NCBI GenBank assembly: GCA_003230015.1
Contig: QIGO01000159.1
Coordinates: 1-33,614, forward strand
DNA: 33,614 nt
Direction: 5' to 3'
From: Alphaproteobacteria bacterium
GTDB taxonomy: Bacteria > Pseudomonadota > Alphaproteobacteria > UBA6615
The notes beneath the pieces were generated by a model. It was not told where the DNA came from, did not search any database, and saw only the letters and a list, made by a program, of their open reading frames with translations. How positions within the stretch are numbered: the first letter of the stretch is position 1; every line of letters begins with the position of its first letter. The translations under genes and the position numbers were made by a program. This document shows positions 8,511 to 17,455 of the stretch, one piece after another.

Positions 8511-9065
8511 GTGATGAAGGTTCGCTATCTGCCGATGGCCGGAAAAGCGGTGCGACGCATCGCCACCATTACCTGTCCGCTGTTTCTTGCCGGCTGCGCG
8601 GCGATTGGCGACTTCCAGGATCGCTTGTCCGAGGCTTTGACGGCACCGCCGCCGCCGGCCGTTCAAGTCAGTGAGCCGGCAAAGGACCAGCAACTGGCTG
8701 AAAAGATTCCCCACCCCATCGCCAAACCGCAACCGCCCGCACGCCTGGAGACGATCCCGCCCGAGCGTATCCCGCAAGTTGTGGTTTCACGCGAAGCCGT
8801 CAACCCGGAGCGCCTGATTGGCATCGCCCCGGACGACTTACTCAGTCAGCTCGGTGAGCCCGCCCTGCGTCTTCAGGATCCGCCTGCCGAAATCTGGCAG
8901 TACAACGGCCGCAACTGCACGCTGCGATTGACGCTCTTGCTGGACGTCGTCACGGCGCAAAATCGAACGGTCTTCTATGAAGTGAAAAACACCAAACCGG
9001 AGGTGCTTAATGGCGACAGCAACTGCCTGGCCGAACTCCTTGCCGACGGACGGCCCCAGTCATGA
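8511..9065 (+). CDS. Predicted lipoprotein of unknown function
   Basis: A 184-aa protein with a lipoprotein signal: basic start (MKVRYLPMAGKAVRR), a short hydrophobic run and the lipobox LAGC with lipid-bearing C29. Next come a Pro-rich linker (PPPPAV, KPQPPARLETIPP) and a C-terminal domain of about 80 aa with LIGIAPDDLLSQLGEPALR and EIWQYNGRNCTLRL. That domain resembles the small SmpA/BamE-like fold seen in many envelope lipoproteins, but I do not recognise the family. C-terminal cysteines (NCTL, SNCL) could pair. The start is GTG 8511 or the adjacent ATG 8514, with only a weak ribosome site. Its end overlaps the response-regulator frame, so it is probably co-expressed with the sensor pair. 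Confidence 0.75.
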   Translation: MMKVRYLPMAGKAVRRIATITCPLFLAGCAAIGDFQDRLSEALTAPPPPAVQVSEPAKDQQLAEKIPHPIAKPQPPARLETIPPERIPQVVVSREAVNPERLIGIAPDDLLSQLGEPALRLQDPPAEIWQYNGRNCTLRLTLLLDVVTAQNRTVFYEVKNTKPEVLNGDSNCLAELLADGRPQS

Positions 9066-9792
9066 GGAACTATCTGGCGGCGATCGACCCCATGTCGTGC
9101 TCATCGACGACGACAAACTGTTCCGCGAGTCCTTGAGTCCCAATCTTGACGACTGTGGCTTCGAGGTCACAGAGATCCCTGGCGGTCCCCAGGCCCTGGA
9201 TTATTTCAACAGCGGCGGCACCGCCGATTTGGTCTTGCTCGACTGGCGCATGCCCGAGATTGACGGCCTCGAGGTGCTGCGCCGGCTGCGCCGTGAGCGC
9301 AACGAGGTTCCGATTATTTTTCTGACCGTGCTCGACGACGAAATCTACGAAGAGGCGGCACTTGCCGGCGGCGCCGTCGATTTTGTCGAGAAGTCGCGCA
9401 GTCTGCCCATCTTGTTGCGCCGCATCTCTCTCATCCTCGACGGCCGCAAGAAGCAGAACGAGCAGCGCGACGAAACCGGTATTTTTGGCCAGCTTGAGCT
9501 TCACTATGAGAGCAAGCGGGCAAAATGGGCCGACAGCATCGTCAATCTCACGCTAACCGAATTCAACATCCTCGTCAGGCTCACTGACAGTGCCGGCACT
9601 GACGTGCCTTATCGCGATATCTATGACTTGGTGCACGGGCAAGGTTTCATTGCCGGCAGCGGAGCGGAAGGCTACCGGGCCAATGTGCGCACCTTCATCA
9701 AGCGCATCCGTAAGAAGTTCCGAGAAATCGATGACAATTTCGACCACATCGAAAACTACCCCGGCTTCGGTTATCGCTGGCATCGCGACTAG
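9010..9792 (+). CDS. Response regulator, OmpR/ChvI-like
   Basis: A two-component response regulator (260 aa from this start). In the receiver domain (about 28-140) the acidic pocket is D33-D35, the phosphorylated Asp is D78 in LLDWRMPEIDG, with T106 and K128. The C-terminal winged-helix part (about 155-258) contains LTLTEFNILVRL and ends ENYPGFGYRW, as in OmpR-type DNA-binding domains. Around K128 the usual KP pair is KS, a mild divergence. The start is uncertain: ATG 9010 overlaps the lipoprotein gene by 56 nt, and the first 25 residues look non-conserved; no better in-frame ATG follows, though a GTG around residue 30 is possible. It pairs with the histidine kinase immediately downstream. 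Confidence 0.85.
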   Translation: MATATAWPNSLPTDGPSHEELSGGDRPHVVLIDDDKLFRESLSPNLDDCGFEVTEIPGGPQALDYFNSGGTADLVLLDWRMPEIDGLEVLRRLRRERNEVPIIFLTVLDDEIYEEAALAGGAVDFVEKSRSLPILLRRISLILDGRKKQNEQRDETGIFGQLELHYESKRAKWADSIVNLTLTEFNILVRLTDSAGTDVPYRDIYDLVHGQGFIAGSGAEGYRANVRTFIKRIRKKFREIDDNFDHIENYPGFGYRWHRD

Positions 9793-11332
9793 GTCCCGCG
9801 CGGTATGCGCCCTTTATGGGCCCCGCGCCGGTACCATCGCCCGATCCCTGCGGACCAAGCTTGTTTTGCTGGCGCTGATTTTCGCGGCGGTTCCGCTTAT
9901 CCTCTATTACCAATTCCAGAACGCCTACACCGACAACCAGAAACTCATTGAACAGAGTGTGTCAGAGCAGGGCCGGCTCATCACCCGCGCCCTGACTCCT
10001 TTGCTGACGGTCACCGACAACGGCCCCTTGCCCACCTCGCGGGAGTTCAGCCAGGTCCTGCAACAGCTGACCGCCGGTGAGATCATGGTCCGGATTCTGT
10101 TCCGCCCGGCGGCCACGACCGGTGCTGAAGGGTTTTATTTCGTCGCCGCCAATCCCATCGTCTCCCTTGGTTATCTCGCCCAGGTCCGCCAGGAACTCGA
10201 ATCTCAGGGTGTACTCGCCCGTCTTGCCCCCAGCTGCGACGGCGGCATTGACGAATCCATTCGTTATGCAACCGACGCCGGCAGCGAGGAGATTCTGACC
10301 TCCATCACCCCCCTCAACACCCAAACCGGCTGCTGGATCGTCATTACCTCTCAAGCCACCAACGAATACCGCGAGAGTTCCCTCGGCGTGCCCTATTGGA
10401 TGCAGCCCGAAACCCGCTCGGCCGCGGCCATCTATGCCATCATGGCCGTCATTACGCTGAGCCTGTTTGCCGGTATTTGGCGCAATCTCCGCCGCTTCGG
10501 CCGCTTGGCCCAACGCATCGGCACCAATCAGGCGGTACAGCCCTCCTTCACCGACATGAACCGGGTCCCCGAACTCGCCAGTGTTGCCTCCGAATTCGAC
10601 CGCATGGTCGAAACGTTACAACATTCGGCCCACACCATCCGCCGCGCCGCCGAAGACAACGCCCATGCTTTCAAGACGCCCATTGCCGTCATTCGCCACT
10701 GCATCGAGCCTCTGAACCGGGCCGTTCCGCAGGTCGACCCCCGTGGCCGCAGCGCCTTGGAACGCATCTCTCAGGCCCTCGACCGCCTCGACGGCCTGGT
10801 TTCTTTCGCCCGCCGCATGGATAACACCGAAGCAGCGCTCATCAATCCGCCGCGCCAGGACCTCGATCTGTCCCGGTTCCTGCAACAAGTACTCACCGGC
10901 TACCGCCAGGTTGTCGGCCAGCGCCGCATCAACCTCCAACTCGCCCTTGAGGATCGGGTCCACATTACCGGCAGCGAGGATTTACTCGAGACGATCCTCG
11001 AAAATCTCATCGACAACGCCCTCAGCTTCACCCCCGATGGCGGTTGGATTGGCGTTTCCCTGCGGACCGCCGGCGACACCGCCACCATGGTCATCGAGGA
11101 TTCCGGCCCCGGTGTGCCCGAAGGTGACCTTGAGCGCATATTCGAGCGTTATTTCTCCCGCCGCGATGAGATTGAACATGCGCGCCACCACGCCCAGGAC
11201 GATCATCTTGGCATCGGCTTGTGGATCGTCCGCACCCATCTCGGCGCCATCGGCGGCACGGTCCATGCCGAGGCCGGTCACCGTGGCGGCCTCCGCATGG
11301 TCGCCACCCTGCCGTTGGAGCCGGCCGGCTGA
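9731..11332 (+). CDS. Sensor histidine kinase, membrane-bound
   Basis: Partner kinase of the preceding regulator (533 aa from this start). TM1 is about residues 43-60 (LVLLALIFAAVPLILYY). The periplasmic sensor region follows to about 230, then TM2 at 232-250 (AAIYAIMAVITLSLFAGIW). The dimerisation box has H312 in NAHAFKTPIAV. The ATP-binding domain shows an N box (ENLIDNA, 424-430), DSGPG (457-461) and HLGIGLWIVR (492-501). HAFKTP replaces the common HDLRTP, as in PhoQ- or ChvG-like kinases. The start is puzzling: no ATG lies in frame between the regulator stop and TM1. ATG 9731, 60 nt inside the regulator gene, is the nearest good start; a rarer start after 9792 cannot be excluded. The signal sensed is unknown. 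Confidence 0.87.
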   Translation: MTISTTSKTTPASVIAGIATRSRAVCALYGPRAGTIARSLRTKLVLLALIFAAVPLILYYQFQNAYTDNQKLIEQSVSEQGRLITRALTPLLTVTDNGPLPTSREFSQVLQQLTAGEIMVRILFRPAATTGAEGFYFVAANPIVSLGYLAQVRQELESQGVLARLAPSCDGGIDESIRYATDAGSEEILTSITPLNTQTGCWIVITSQATNEYRESSLGVPYWMQPETRSAAAIYAIMAVITLSLFAGIWRNLRRFGRLAQRIGTNQAVQPSFTDMNRVPELASVASEFDRMVETLQHSAHTIRRAAEDNAHAFKTPIAVIRHCIEPLNRAVPQVDPRGRSALERISQALDRLDGLVSFARRMDNTEAALINPPRQDLDLSRFLQQVLTGYRQVVGQRRINLQLALEDRVHITGSEDLLETILENLIDNALSFTPDGGWIGVSLRTAGDTATMVIEDSGPGVPEGDLERIFERYFSRRDEIEHARHHAQDDHLGIGLWIVRTHLGAIGGTVHAEAGHRGGLRMVATLPLEPAG

Positions 11333-11347
11333 TAGCATCGTCAAAAA

Positions 11348-11367
11348 CCGTCGGTAGACGGCATTTT
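11348..11367 (+). terminator. Weak terminator candidate after the sensor kinase
   Basis: Stem CCGTC (11348-11352) / GACGG (11357-11361) with GGTA loop, flanked by five A before and CATTTT after. Five base pairs only, so it may be a partial terminator. The remaining intergenic bases to 11524 hold no gene that I can see. Confidence 0.4.
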
Positions 11368-11524
11368 ACTAAATTGGCGCACTGCCCCTTGCCACAGAAT
11401 TGCCGCAACAACAGGCCCCACGCCCTCGTTAGTCTGTGCCGCTCGTGATGACAAAGGTATTGCCGTCACCGCACAGCGCTGCCGTGTCATTTAAGCAAAA
11501 CGCAAGTGACAGGGAGTTGCTGCG

Positions 11525-13222
11525 GTGGATCCACGACCGGCAGGACGCATTATTCGGGACAGCATCCCGGATCTCCACACCCCCCCCTCTACGGCCGCCA
11601 TGGTCGGGCCGGCGCCATCCCGACGGCGGCGCCGGGCTTTTGCCCCGGTTATCGCCACCGCCGCGTTGGCGGTTATCCTTATTGGCTGTGCCCAGATCAC
11701 CCTGCCCCAGCAGGCCGCCAGCACCGCGGCGGCACCCATCGCCATCCCGCCCCTCTATACCGTCGCCCCCGGCACCAGCCTGCTGGGTTTCCACCAGGAC
11801 CGGCTCAATTGCGCCAATGCCGAAGCCGGCAGTGACGCCTGCATGCAGGCTCTCGGCCATCAGCCCCTGGGTGACGATCAGGCACGGCTGTTTCTGACCG
11901 CCGCCCGCAGCGGTCAGCAGTCCGACCCCCAGCGCATTGGCCTTGCCCTGCTCAAGGGCGATGAATTACTCACCGGCTGGACCGAGCTGTTTTCGCGCAA
12001 CAGCACCGCCCCGGCCATACTCGACAGCACCGCCGGCCCCGACCGCTGCGACGGTATCGCCCGCCCCTTGCGCAGCGAGACCATTGCCACCCAACCCGGC
12101 GGCGACGCCGTACTGCAATGCAGCGACGGGCGAGTGTTATTCCTCCGCCTCGTCCTTGACACCCCCGATTCCGGCCACGGCATAGCCTGGGACACCGCCG
12201 GCGACACCTACAGCGTCCTGTTCGGCGCCCCTGAACTGGTCGCCCCCCGCCTCCAGGGTCAACTCATCCGGGTTCTCCGCGCCCAGGCCGGCGATGCCGC
12301 CGCCCCCAAGATCGTCACCGCGTCCGCCGCCACCACCATGTCCCAGATCGCCCGCGACTTTCGCCATCTCGACTACCGGCTGGCCCGCATTCGCCAAGGC
12401 AGCGCCTCCGTGCCCGGTCGTTATGCCGACCGCCTGCCCAGTGACATGCCGTCGAGTCGCGACAATCTGGCCCGCAAGACCATGTTCATCCAATTGATGC
12501 TGCCGCTGATCCTGGTCGCCAATGATGCGATTCTCGAGGACCGCCGGCACCTCTTGCGCCTGATCTCCCGCAGCAAGGCCGGCAACGCCCTCAGCCCGAC
12601 AAATCAGCAATGGCTCGCCCGCTTGGCCGAGCGTTACGGCGTCCGCGCCGACGATTTCAGCAGCCTCAAATACCGTGTCGACGCCATTCCGCCTTCCCTG
12701 GCCTTGGCCCAGGCGGCCCTGGAGACCGGCTGGGGTACCTCCCGCTTCGCCCAGCAAGGCAATGCCCTGTTCGGCGAGTGGACCTTCGGCGACCGCCCGG
12801 GCATCGTCCCGGCGTCGCGCAGTGCCGGGCAGGACTACAAGGTCCGCAGTTTCCAGAACCTGCTGCACAGTGTCAGCGCCTATATGGACAATCTCAACAG
12901 CCACCCTGCCTATCGTGATTTCAGGGCCAGGCGCGCCTATGGCCGGGCCTTGGGGCGCCCGGCGGACAGCCGCGAACTGAGCGCCACATTGCGCGCCTAT
13001 GGCGGCGATAGTCGCTATGTCGATAAACTGGACTGGGTTATCGTAGCCAACCGGTTATATGAGTTCGACGGCGCTCAACGCGCCTCGTTGCCCTTGTTCG
13101 CGCTGCCGACGCCGCGCCTCAGGCCGGACTTGGCCACCCTCCCGGCGGCGCCGGCCGAGAAGCAGAACAGGTTGGCTCAAATGCTCCGAAAAATACGCGC
13201 GAAACTTGATCCCACGCCCTAA
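11525..13222 (+). CDS. Bax-like glucosaminidase lipoprotein (peptidoglycan hydrolase)
   Basis: A 565-aa envelope protein. A basic patch (SRRRRRAFA) and hydrophobic run lead to lipobox LIGC with C55, so it is probably membrane-anchored by lipid. The middle region (about 60-320) is unrecognised. The C-terminal domain (about 325-540) matches the glucosaminidase family of Bax/FlgJ-like proteins: PPSLALAQAALETGWGTSRF, with likely catalytic E400, then NALFGEW and a DYKVRSFQNL segment. Such enzymes cut the N-acetylglucosaminyl bond in peptidoglycan. GTG 11525 is preceded by GGGAG; ATG 11600 would give a more normal signal-peptide length but lacks a ribosome site. It may be a target of the adjacent two-component pair, by proximity only. 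Confidence 0.83.
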   Translation: MDPRPAGRIIRDSIPDLHTPPSTAAMVGPAPSRRRRRAFAPVIATAALAVILIGCAQITLPQQAASTAAAPIAIPPLYTVAPGTSLLGFHQDRLNCANAEAGSDACMQALGHQPLGDDQARLFLTAARSGQQSDPQRIGLALLKGDELLTGWTELFSRNSTAPAILDSTAGPDRCDGIARPLRSETIATQPGGDAVLQCSDGRVLFLRLVLDTPDSGHGIAWDTAGDTYSVLFGAPELVAPRLQGQLIRVLRAQAGDAAAPKIVTASAATTMSQIARDFRHLDYRLARIRQGSASVPGRYADRLPSDMPSSRDNLARKTMFIQLMLPLILVANDAILEDRRHLLRLISRSKAGNALSPTNQQWLARLAERYGVRADDFSSLKYRVDAIPPSLALAQAALETGWGTSRFAQQGNALFGEWTFGDRPGIVPASRSAGQDYKVRSFQNLLHSVSAYMDNLNSHPAYRDFRARRAYGRALGRPADSRELSATLRAYGGDSRYVDKLDWVIVANRLYEFDGAQRASLPLFALPTPRLRPDLATLPAAPAEKQNRLAQMLRKIRAKLDPTP

Positions 13223-13354
13223 CCCGCGGCCACCAAGACTTTGCCGGTCGCGCCCCATGTTTCGCCCGCCTCACGCCCTTTTCTTGACACGATTGCCGCC
13301 GCCATCGCCTTGTTATCATGCCCCTGTTACTCCACGCGGCCAGGTAAGGCGGTG

Positions 13355-13374
13355 CCAGGGTTAGCGAAACCTGG
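13355..13374 (+). other. Stem-loop in the leader of the peptidoglycan-binding lipoprotein gene
   Basis: CCAGGGTT (13355-13362) / AAACCTGG (13367-13374) pair with one mismatch around an AGCG tetraloop. It lies 59 nt before ATG 13434 and has no U-tract, so it is not a terminator. No riboswitch class recognised. Confidence 0.3.
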
Positions 13375-13433
13375 ATTGCCCTTCGGCCACGAAATCACAG
13401 GCACCACAGGATGTGGCAACGCCGGAGGGATTG

Positions 13434-14195
13434 ATGAGCGGAATTCGCTACAGCCTGTTGACTGGCGTCGGCCTATTTCTCGCCGGATGCGGCATACCGC
13501 CGGCCTTGATGGTCGCTTCCTACGTCGCCCAGGGCGCGTTGGTGGCCACCAGCGGCAAGACCTTTGGCGGCTATGCTCTGTCGGCCGTGGTCCAGCAGGA
13601 TTGTGCCATGTGGCGTGTCTTGCGCGGTGACAACATTTGCCAGCCTCCCCTGACCGTCGCCGACGACGACATCTTGCTCGCTGCCGGTGAGGCGCTGGCC
13701 CCCGCCATTGGCGCCGAAGACAGCGCCGCTATTCAACTTGCCCAGGTCTATCTCAATAATCTCGGCTACGGCGCCGGCCCCATTAACGGTATCGCCGGGT
13801 CCCAGACCCAGGCCGCCGTCCAGGCATATCAGGCCGATATCGGCCGCCAGAGCGACGGTACCTTGACCTACGACGACCTTACTGAGCTGAGCCGCCAATT
13901 CGGCGATGCTGGCGACGGCCCCAGCCTTGTCGATGACCCCGTCACAACCGTGCTCTTGGCCCAGGCTCACCTCGCCTATTTCGGCTACCGGCCTGGCCCT
14001 CTCGACGGTATTTCCGGTCCGGTGACCCGCGATGCCATCATCCATTTCCAGCGCGCCAAGGGTCTCGAGGCCGATGGCCAGGCCGATGCGGCCTTGCTGG
14101 CGATCCTGCGCAGTGACCTACCCGACTGGCAGGCCCAGTCCATCGCCGCCACTCCCCGGCCCGAACTGCGGCCGCAAACCGCCGCCGCGGGGTGA
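13434..14195 (+). CDS. Lipoprotein with two peptidoglycan-binding (PG_binding_1) domains
   Basis: A 253-aa secreted lipoprotein: signal MSGIRYSLLTGVGLFLAGC with lipid-bearing C19. An 80-residue linker (Ala/Gly-rich, with C57 and C69) leads to two copies of the PG_binding_1 fold. The first is at about 97-153 (LAQVYLNNLGYGAGPINGIAG), the second at about 170-225 (LLAQAHLAYFGYRPGPLDG, then TRDAIIHFQRAKGL). Each shows the G-x-GPxxGxxG-xxTxxAxxxFQ pattern. No hydrolase domain is attached, so it likely binds cell wall or guides another enzyme, such as the glucosaminidase encoded upstream. ATG 13434 is chosen for its strong GGAGGGA; an in-frame ATG at 13413 has none. Its stop is five bases from the stop of the convergent ligase gene. 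Confidence 0.82.
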   Translation: MSGIRYSLLTGVGLFLAGCGIPPALMVASYVAQGALVATSGKTFGGYALSAVVQQDCAMWRVLRGDNICQPPLTVADDDILLAAGEALAPAIGAEDSAAIQLAQVYLNNLGYGAGPINGIAGSQTQAAVQAYQADIGRQSDGTLTYDDLTELSRQFGDAGDGPSLVDDPVTTVLLAQAHLAYFGYRPGPLDGISGPVTRDAIIHFQRAKGLEADGQADAALLAILRSDLPDWQAQSIAATPRPELRPQTAAAG

Positions 14196-14200
14196 GGCCC

Positions 14201-15889
14201 TCAGAACAAGCCGTCGATCACCCCGTCGCCATCGACCGTGATGCCTTCGGCCGCCGGGCGCCGTGGCAAGCCCGGCATGGTCATGATCTCGCCGCACACC
14301 ACCACCACGAATTCGGCGCCGCTGGCCAGCCTGATCTCGCGCACCGGCACCACATGATCCACCGGCGCCCCCTTGAGCAACGGATCGGTCGAAAAGCTGT
14401 ATTGGGTCTTGGCGATACACACCGGATAATGCCCATAGCCGCCATCCTGAAGGGCGGCGAACTGGGCCCGCACTTTCTTATCGGCGACGATGCCGCGCCC
14501 GCGATAGATTTTTTGAGCGATCGCCTCGGTCTTGTCCCATAACGACATTGCATCGTCATAGAGCGGCTTGAAAGCGCTCGGCTGGGTCTCCATCGTCTCC
14601 AGCACCGCGCGGCCCAGCGCTTCCGCCCCGGCCCCGCCCCGCGCCCAATGTTCGGCCAGCACCACCGCCGCGTCCTGACCGGCGCAGATCGCGCGCACGG
14701 CCTCGATCTCCGCTTCGCTATCGCCGGGGAAACGATTGATCGCCACCACCACGGGCACGCCGAACCCACGCATATTTTCAATATGCCGGACCAGGTTACT
14801 GCCGCCCTTGGCCACCGCCGCGACATCTTCCAGGGCCAGATCCTCCCGCGCCACGCCGCCATGCATCTTCAACGCCCGCACGGTCGCCACCAGCACCGCC
14901 GCGTCTGGTCTTAGTCTCGCCTTTCGGCACTTGATATCGAGAAATTTCTCGGCCCCCAGATCGGCACCGAAACCCGCTTCGGTCACCACGTAATCGGCTA
15001 GCTTCAATGCCATCTTGGTCGCCAGAACGGAGTTGCAGCCATGCGCGATATTGGCGAAGGGGCCACCGTGAATCAGCGCCGGCGTATGCTCCAATGTCTG
15101 CACCAGATTGGGTTTTACCGCGTCTTTCAGCAGCGTCGCCATGGCCCCGTCGGCGCCGATCTCCCGCGCCGTGACCGGCTTGCGCGCCCTTGTTTGCGCC
15201 ACCACGATATTGCCCAGCCGGGTCTTCAGGTCGTCCAGCCCCTCGGCCAGGCAGAGGATCGCCATCACCTCCGACGCCACCGTGATGTCGTAGCCGCCTT
15301 CGTGGGTGAAGCCGTTGGCCACCCCCCCTAGCGCCACGGTGATACTGCGCAATGCCCGGTCGTTCATATCCACCACCCGCCGCCAGGTGATCCGCCGCGT
15401 ATCGATATCCAGCCCGTTGCCCCAATAGACGTGATTGTCGATCATCGCCGACAACAGGTTATGGGCCGCACCGATGGCGTGGAAATCGCCGGTGAAATGC
15501 AGGTTGATATCCTCCATCGGCACCACTTGCGCGTAACCGCCGCCCGCCGCCCCGCCTTTCATCCCGAAACAGGGCCCCAGGGAGGGTTCGCGCAGGCAGA
15601 TCATCGCCCGCTTGCCCAGCCGCGACAGGGCATCGCCAAGCCCCACGGTTGTTGTTGTTTTGCCCTCGCCCGCTGGTGTCGGCGTCATCGCCGTCACCAG
15701 AATGAGCTTGCCATCCGCCACCTCTTGCCGCTGCGCCAGCACCTCCAGGGACACCTTGGCCTTGTAGTGGCCATAGGGCTCCAGCTGTGCCGCCGCCAGC
15801 CCCAGCGTCTCTTCCGCCAGTGCGATGATCGGGCGCATCTCGGCGGCCCGCGCGATTTCGATATCGCTCTTATGATTTTCCGTCGCCAT
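14201..15889 (-). CDS. fhs: Formate-tetrahydrofolate ligase
   Basis: A cytosolic enzyme that makes 10-formyl-tetrahydrofolate from formate, THF and ATP, feeding purine and one-carbon metabolism. At 562 aa it is the normal monofunctional length. The P-loop [10 protein letters not shown] is at 71-80. Other family segments are [23 protein letters not shown] split across 99-121, the [17 protein letters not shown] block and NIAHGCNS. In many alphaproteobacteria Fhs serves methyl or formyl group oxidation; here no folate neighbour genes are present. It lies 75 nt downstream of the sensor kinase on the same strand, so read-through is possible, but I see no functional link. Start ATG 15889 is conserved with the family; the ribosome site is weak. 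Confidence 0.96.
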   Translation of the reverse strand: MATENHKSDIEIARAAEMRPIIALAEETLGLAAAQLEPYGHYKAKVSLEVLAQRQEVADGKLILVTAMTPTPAGEGKTTTTVGLGDALSRLGKRAMICLREPSLGPCFGMKGGAAGGGYAQVVPMEDINLHFTGDFHAIGAAHNLLSAMIDNHVYWGNGLDIDTRRITWRRVVDMNDRALRSITVALGGVANGFTHEGGYDITVASEVMAILCLAEGLDDLKTRLGNIVVAQTRARKPVTAREIGADGAMATLLKDAVKPNLVQTLEHTPALIHGGPFANIAHGCNSVLATKMALKLADYVVTEAGFGADLGAEKFLDIKCRKARLRPDAAVLVATVRALKMHGGVAREDLALEDVAAVAKGGSNLVRHIENMRGFGVPVVVAINRFPGDSEAEIEAVRAICAGQDAAVVLAEHWARGGAGAEALGRAVLETMETQPSAFKPLYDDAMSLWDKTEAIAQKIYRGRGIVADKKVRAQFAALQDGGYGHYPVCIAKTQYSFSTDPLLKGAPVDHVVPVREIRLASGAEFVVVVCGEIMTMPGLPRRPAAEGITVDGDGVIDGLF

Positions 15890-15964
15890 GTTTCCGACTT
15901 CATTCCCACTGATTGCAAAAAAGCGGGAAACCTTAGCCGTGAAACTCCTTCAGGGCCAGCGCTG

Positions 15965-17452
15965 CTAGGCAACCCCCGAAGGAACCACATTGAGCCGGAA
16001 AGTGAAGGTCGTGCCCTCGCCTTGTTTGCTCTCCACCTCGATCGGGCTGCCATGCAGTTGCAACGCGCGTTTGGCGATGGCAAGGCCGAGTCCGGTGCCT
16101 TCCTGAGCCCCGGCATCGCCTGACTTGCTGCGGAAAAACCGGTCGAAAATCCGCGGCAAATCCGCCGCCGCGATGCCGCACCCGGTATCCGAAACCCGCG
16201 CCGTCACCGCCTTGTCGCCAGGCTCGATGGCCAGACGGACGAGGCCGCCCGGTGGCGTGAATTTGATCGCATTCTCGATCAAATTATCGAGTGTTCGCTC
16301 GATCAGGCCGATATCGCCGACCACGAAGGGCGTGCTTTCGGCGATCTCCACCTCCAGCCGCAATTGTTTCTTTTCCACCGCCAGGCGGAATTTCTGCGAC
16401 ACATCCTGCACCAGTTCGGCGATCGAGAACGGCTCCACCTGCAATGAGGAATTGGGATGTTCCAGGGTCGCCAATTCGAACAATTCATGGATCAGCCGGC
16501 CCATGCGGCGGCTATGTTTTGCCGCCAGGTCGAGATACTCCTGCCGTTGCCCGGCGCTCAGATCGCCGCCCTTGATCAGCAAGGTTTCCAGATAACCCTG
16601 CATCGCCGCCAGCGGCGTGCGCAGATCATGGGATACATTGGCGAACAGCTCGCGCCGCACCGCGTCGGCATCCTCCAATTGCTGGATCTGATCGGTCATC
16701 AGCGCCGACATTTGCTCGAACGTCACCGCCAATTGGTCGATTTCGTCGCCATTGGCCCTTTGTTGCACCGCCGGCAGTGTCATTTTTTTGCGAAAACCAC
16801 TTTGTTTGAAAGCCTCCATCGCCGCCGCCAGGCGCCGCAACCGCCGGGTCAGGAAATTGAACGACATTAGCCCCGCCGCCAGGGTCAGCAGGGCACTGGC
16901 AATGGCGATCCCAGCCGCCAGCCGCAGGATAAAGCTGCCTTGCAGGGCGCGGGTCACCGCATCCTGTGCTTCGCCGCCGAGCACCACATAGAGATACCCT
17001 TCCAGCGCCCCGGCATTGAGAATCGGCGCCACCGAAAACACCTTCATTCGTTCCCGGTCCCGCGGATCTTGCCCAAGTATCGGAAAATCTCGGCTGCCTC
17101 CCAGGAAGGCGTGCAGCGGTGCCAGATCGACCCGTTGCCGCTCCACCCTGCCCGTCGGTGTCGAGAAGGTAAGAATCGACCCTTCACTGTCCAGTAGATA
17201 CAGCTCGACCCCGGGATTGATGTCCATCAGCCGGTCGAACGCCTTCTTGAACGCTTTTTCATCGATTTGACTGTCGGCCATCAACACCGTGTCCTGGACC
17301 ACATTGGCGGCCAAGCCCGCATTGAGGCTCTGGCTCACCTCCTGCAGGTAGATCCGTGTCGTGAATACCGTCAGACCCACATAGAAGGCGCTGACCAGAA
17401 AGATCAGGCCCAGCAGCGCCAGCGAGAGTTTGCCGTAGAGGGTCCGCAACAT
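15965..17452 (-). CDS. Sensor histidine kinase (HAMP-type, PhoR/ResE-like)
   Basis: A membrane sensor kinase of 495 aa. TM1 is at about 10-31, then a periplasmic domain of about 140 residues, TM2 at about 174-200, and a HAMP linker to about 262. The phosphorylated His is H275 in ANVSHDLRTPLAAMQGYLE. The ATPase part has ENAIKF, DTGCGIA, a FFRS F-box and GTGLGLAIAKRAL. All expected catalytic motifs are intact. It starts three bases after the stop of the response regulator gene 17456-18163 and is certainly its partner. The input signal is not evident: the periplasmic domain has no cysteine pairs or motif I recognise. The long central EGYLYVVLGG segment is common to several PhoR-like sensors. Confidence 0.92.
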   Translation of the reverse strand: MLRTLYGKLSLALLGLIFLVSAFYVGLTVFTTRIYLQEVSQSLNAGLAANVVQDTVLMADSQIDEKAFKKAFDRLMDINPGVELYLLDSEGSILTFSTPTGRVERQRVDLAPLHAFLGGSRDFPILGQDPRDRERMKVFSVAPILNAGALEGYLYVVLGGEAQDAVTRALQGSFILRLAAGIAIASALLTLAAGLMSFNFLTRRLRRLAAAMEAFKQSGFRKKMTLPAVQQRANGDEIDQLAVTFEQMSALMTDQIQQLEDADAVRRELFANVSHDLRTPLAAMQGYLETLLIKGGDLSAGQRQEYLDLAAKHSRRMGRLIHELFELATLEHPNSSLQVEPFSIAELVQDVSQKFRLAVEKKQLRLEVEIAESTPFVVGDIGLIERTLDNLIENAIKFTPPGGLVRLAIEPGDKAVTARVSDTGCGIAAADLPRIFDRFFRSKSGDAGAQEGTGLGLAIAKRALQLHGSPIEVESKQGEGTTFTFRLNVVPSGVA

Positions 17453-17455
17453 GGC

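Noticed and set aside
8314-8514. 66-codon frame ending in the lipoprotein start
   Set aside because: GTG start in a GTGGTGGTG run, no ribosome site, no family resemblance; kept only as a remark in the non-coding entry.
13284-13319. TTGACA ... TATCAT as promoter for the peptidoglycan-binding lipoprotein
   Set aside because: The spacer is 24 nt, too long for a sigma-70 promoter.
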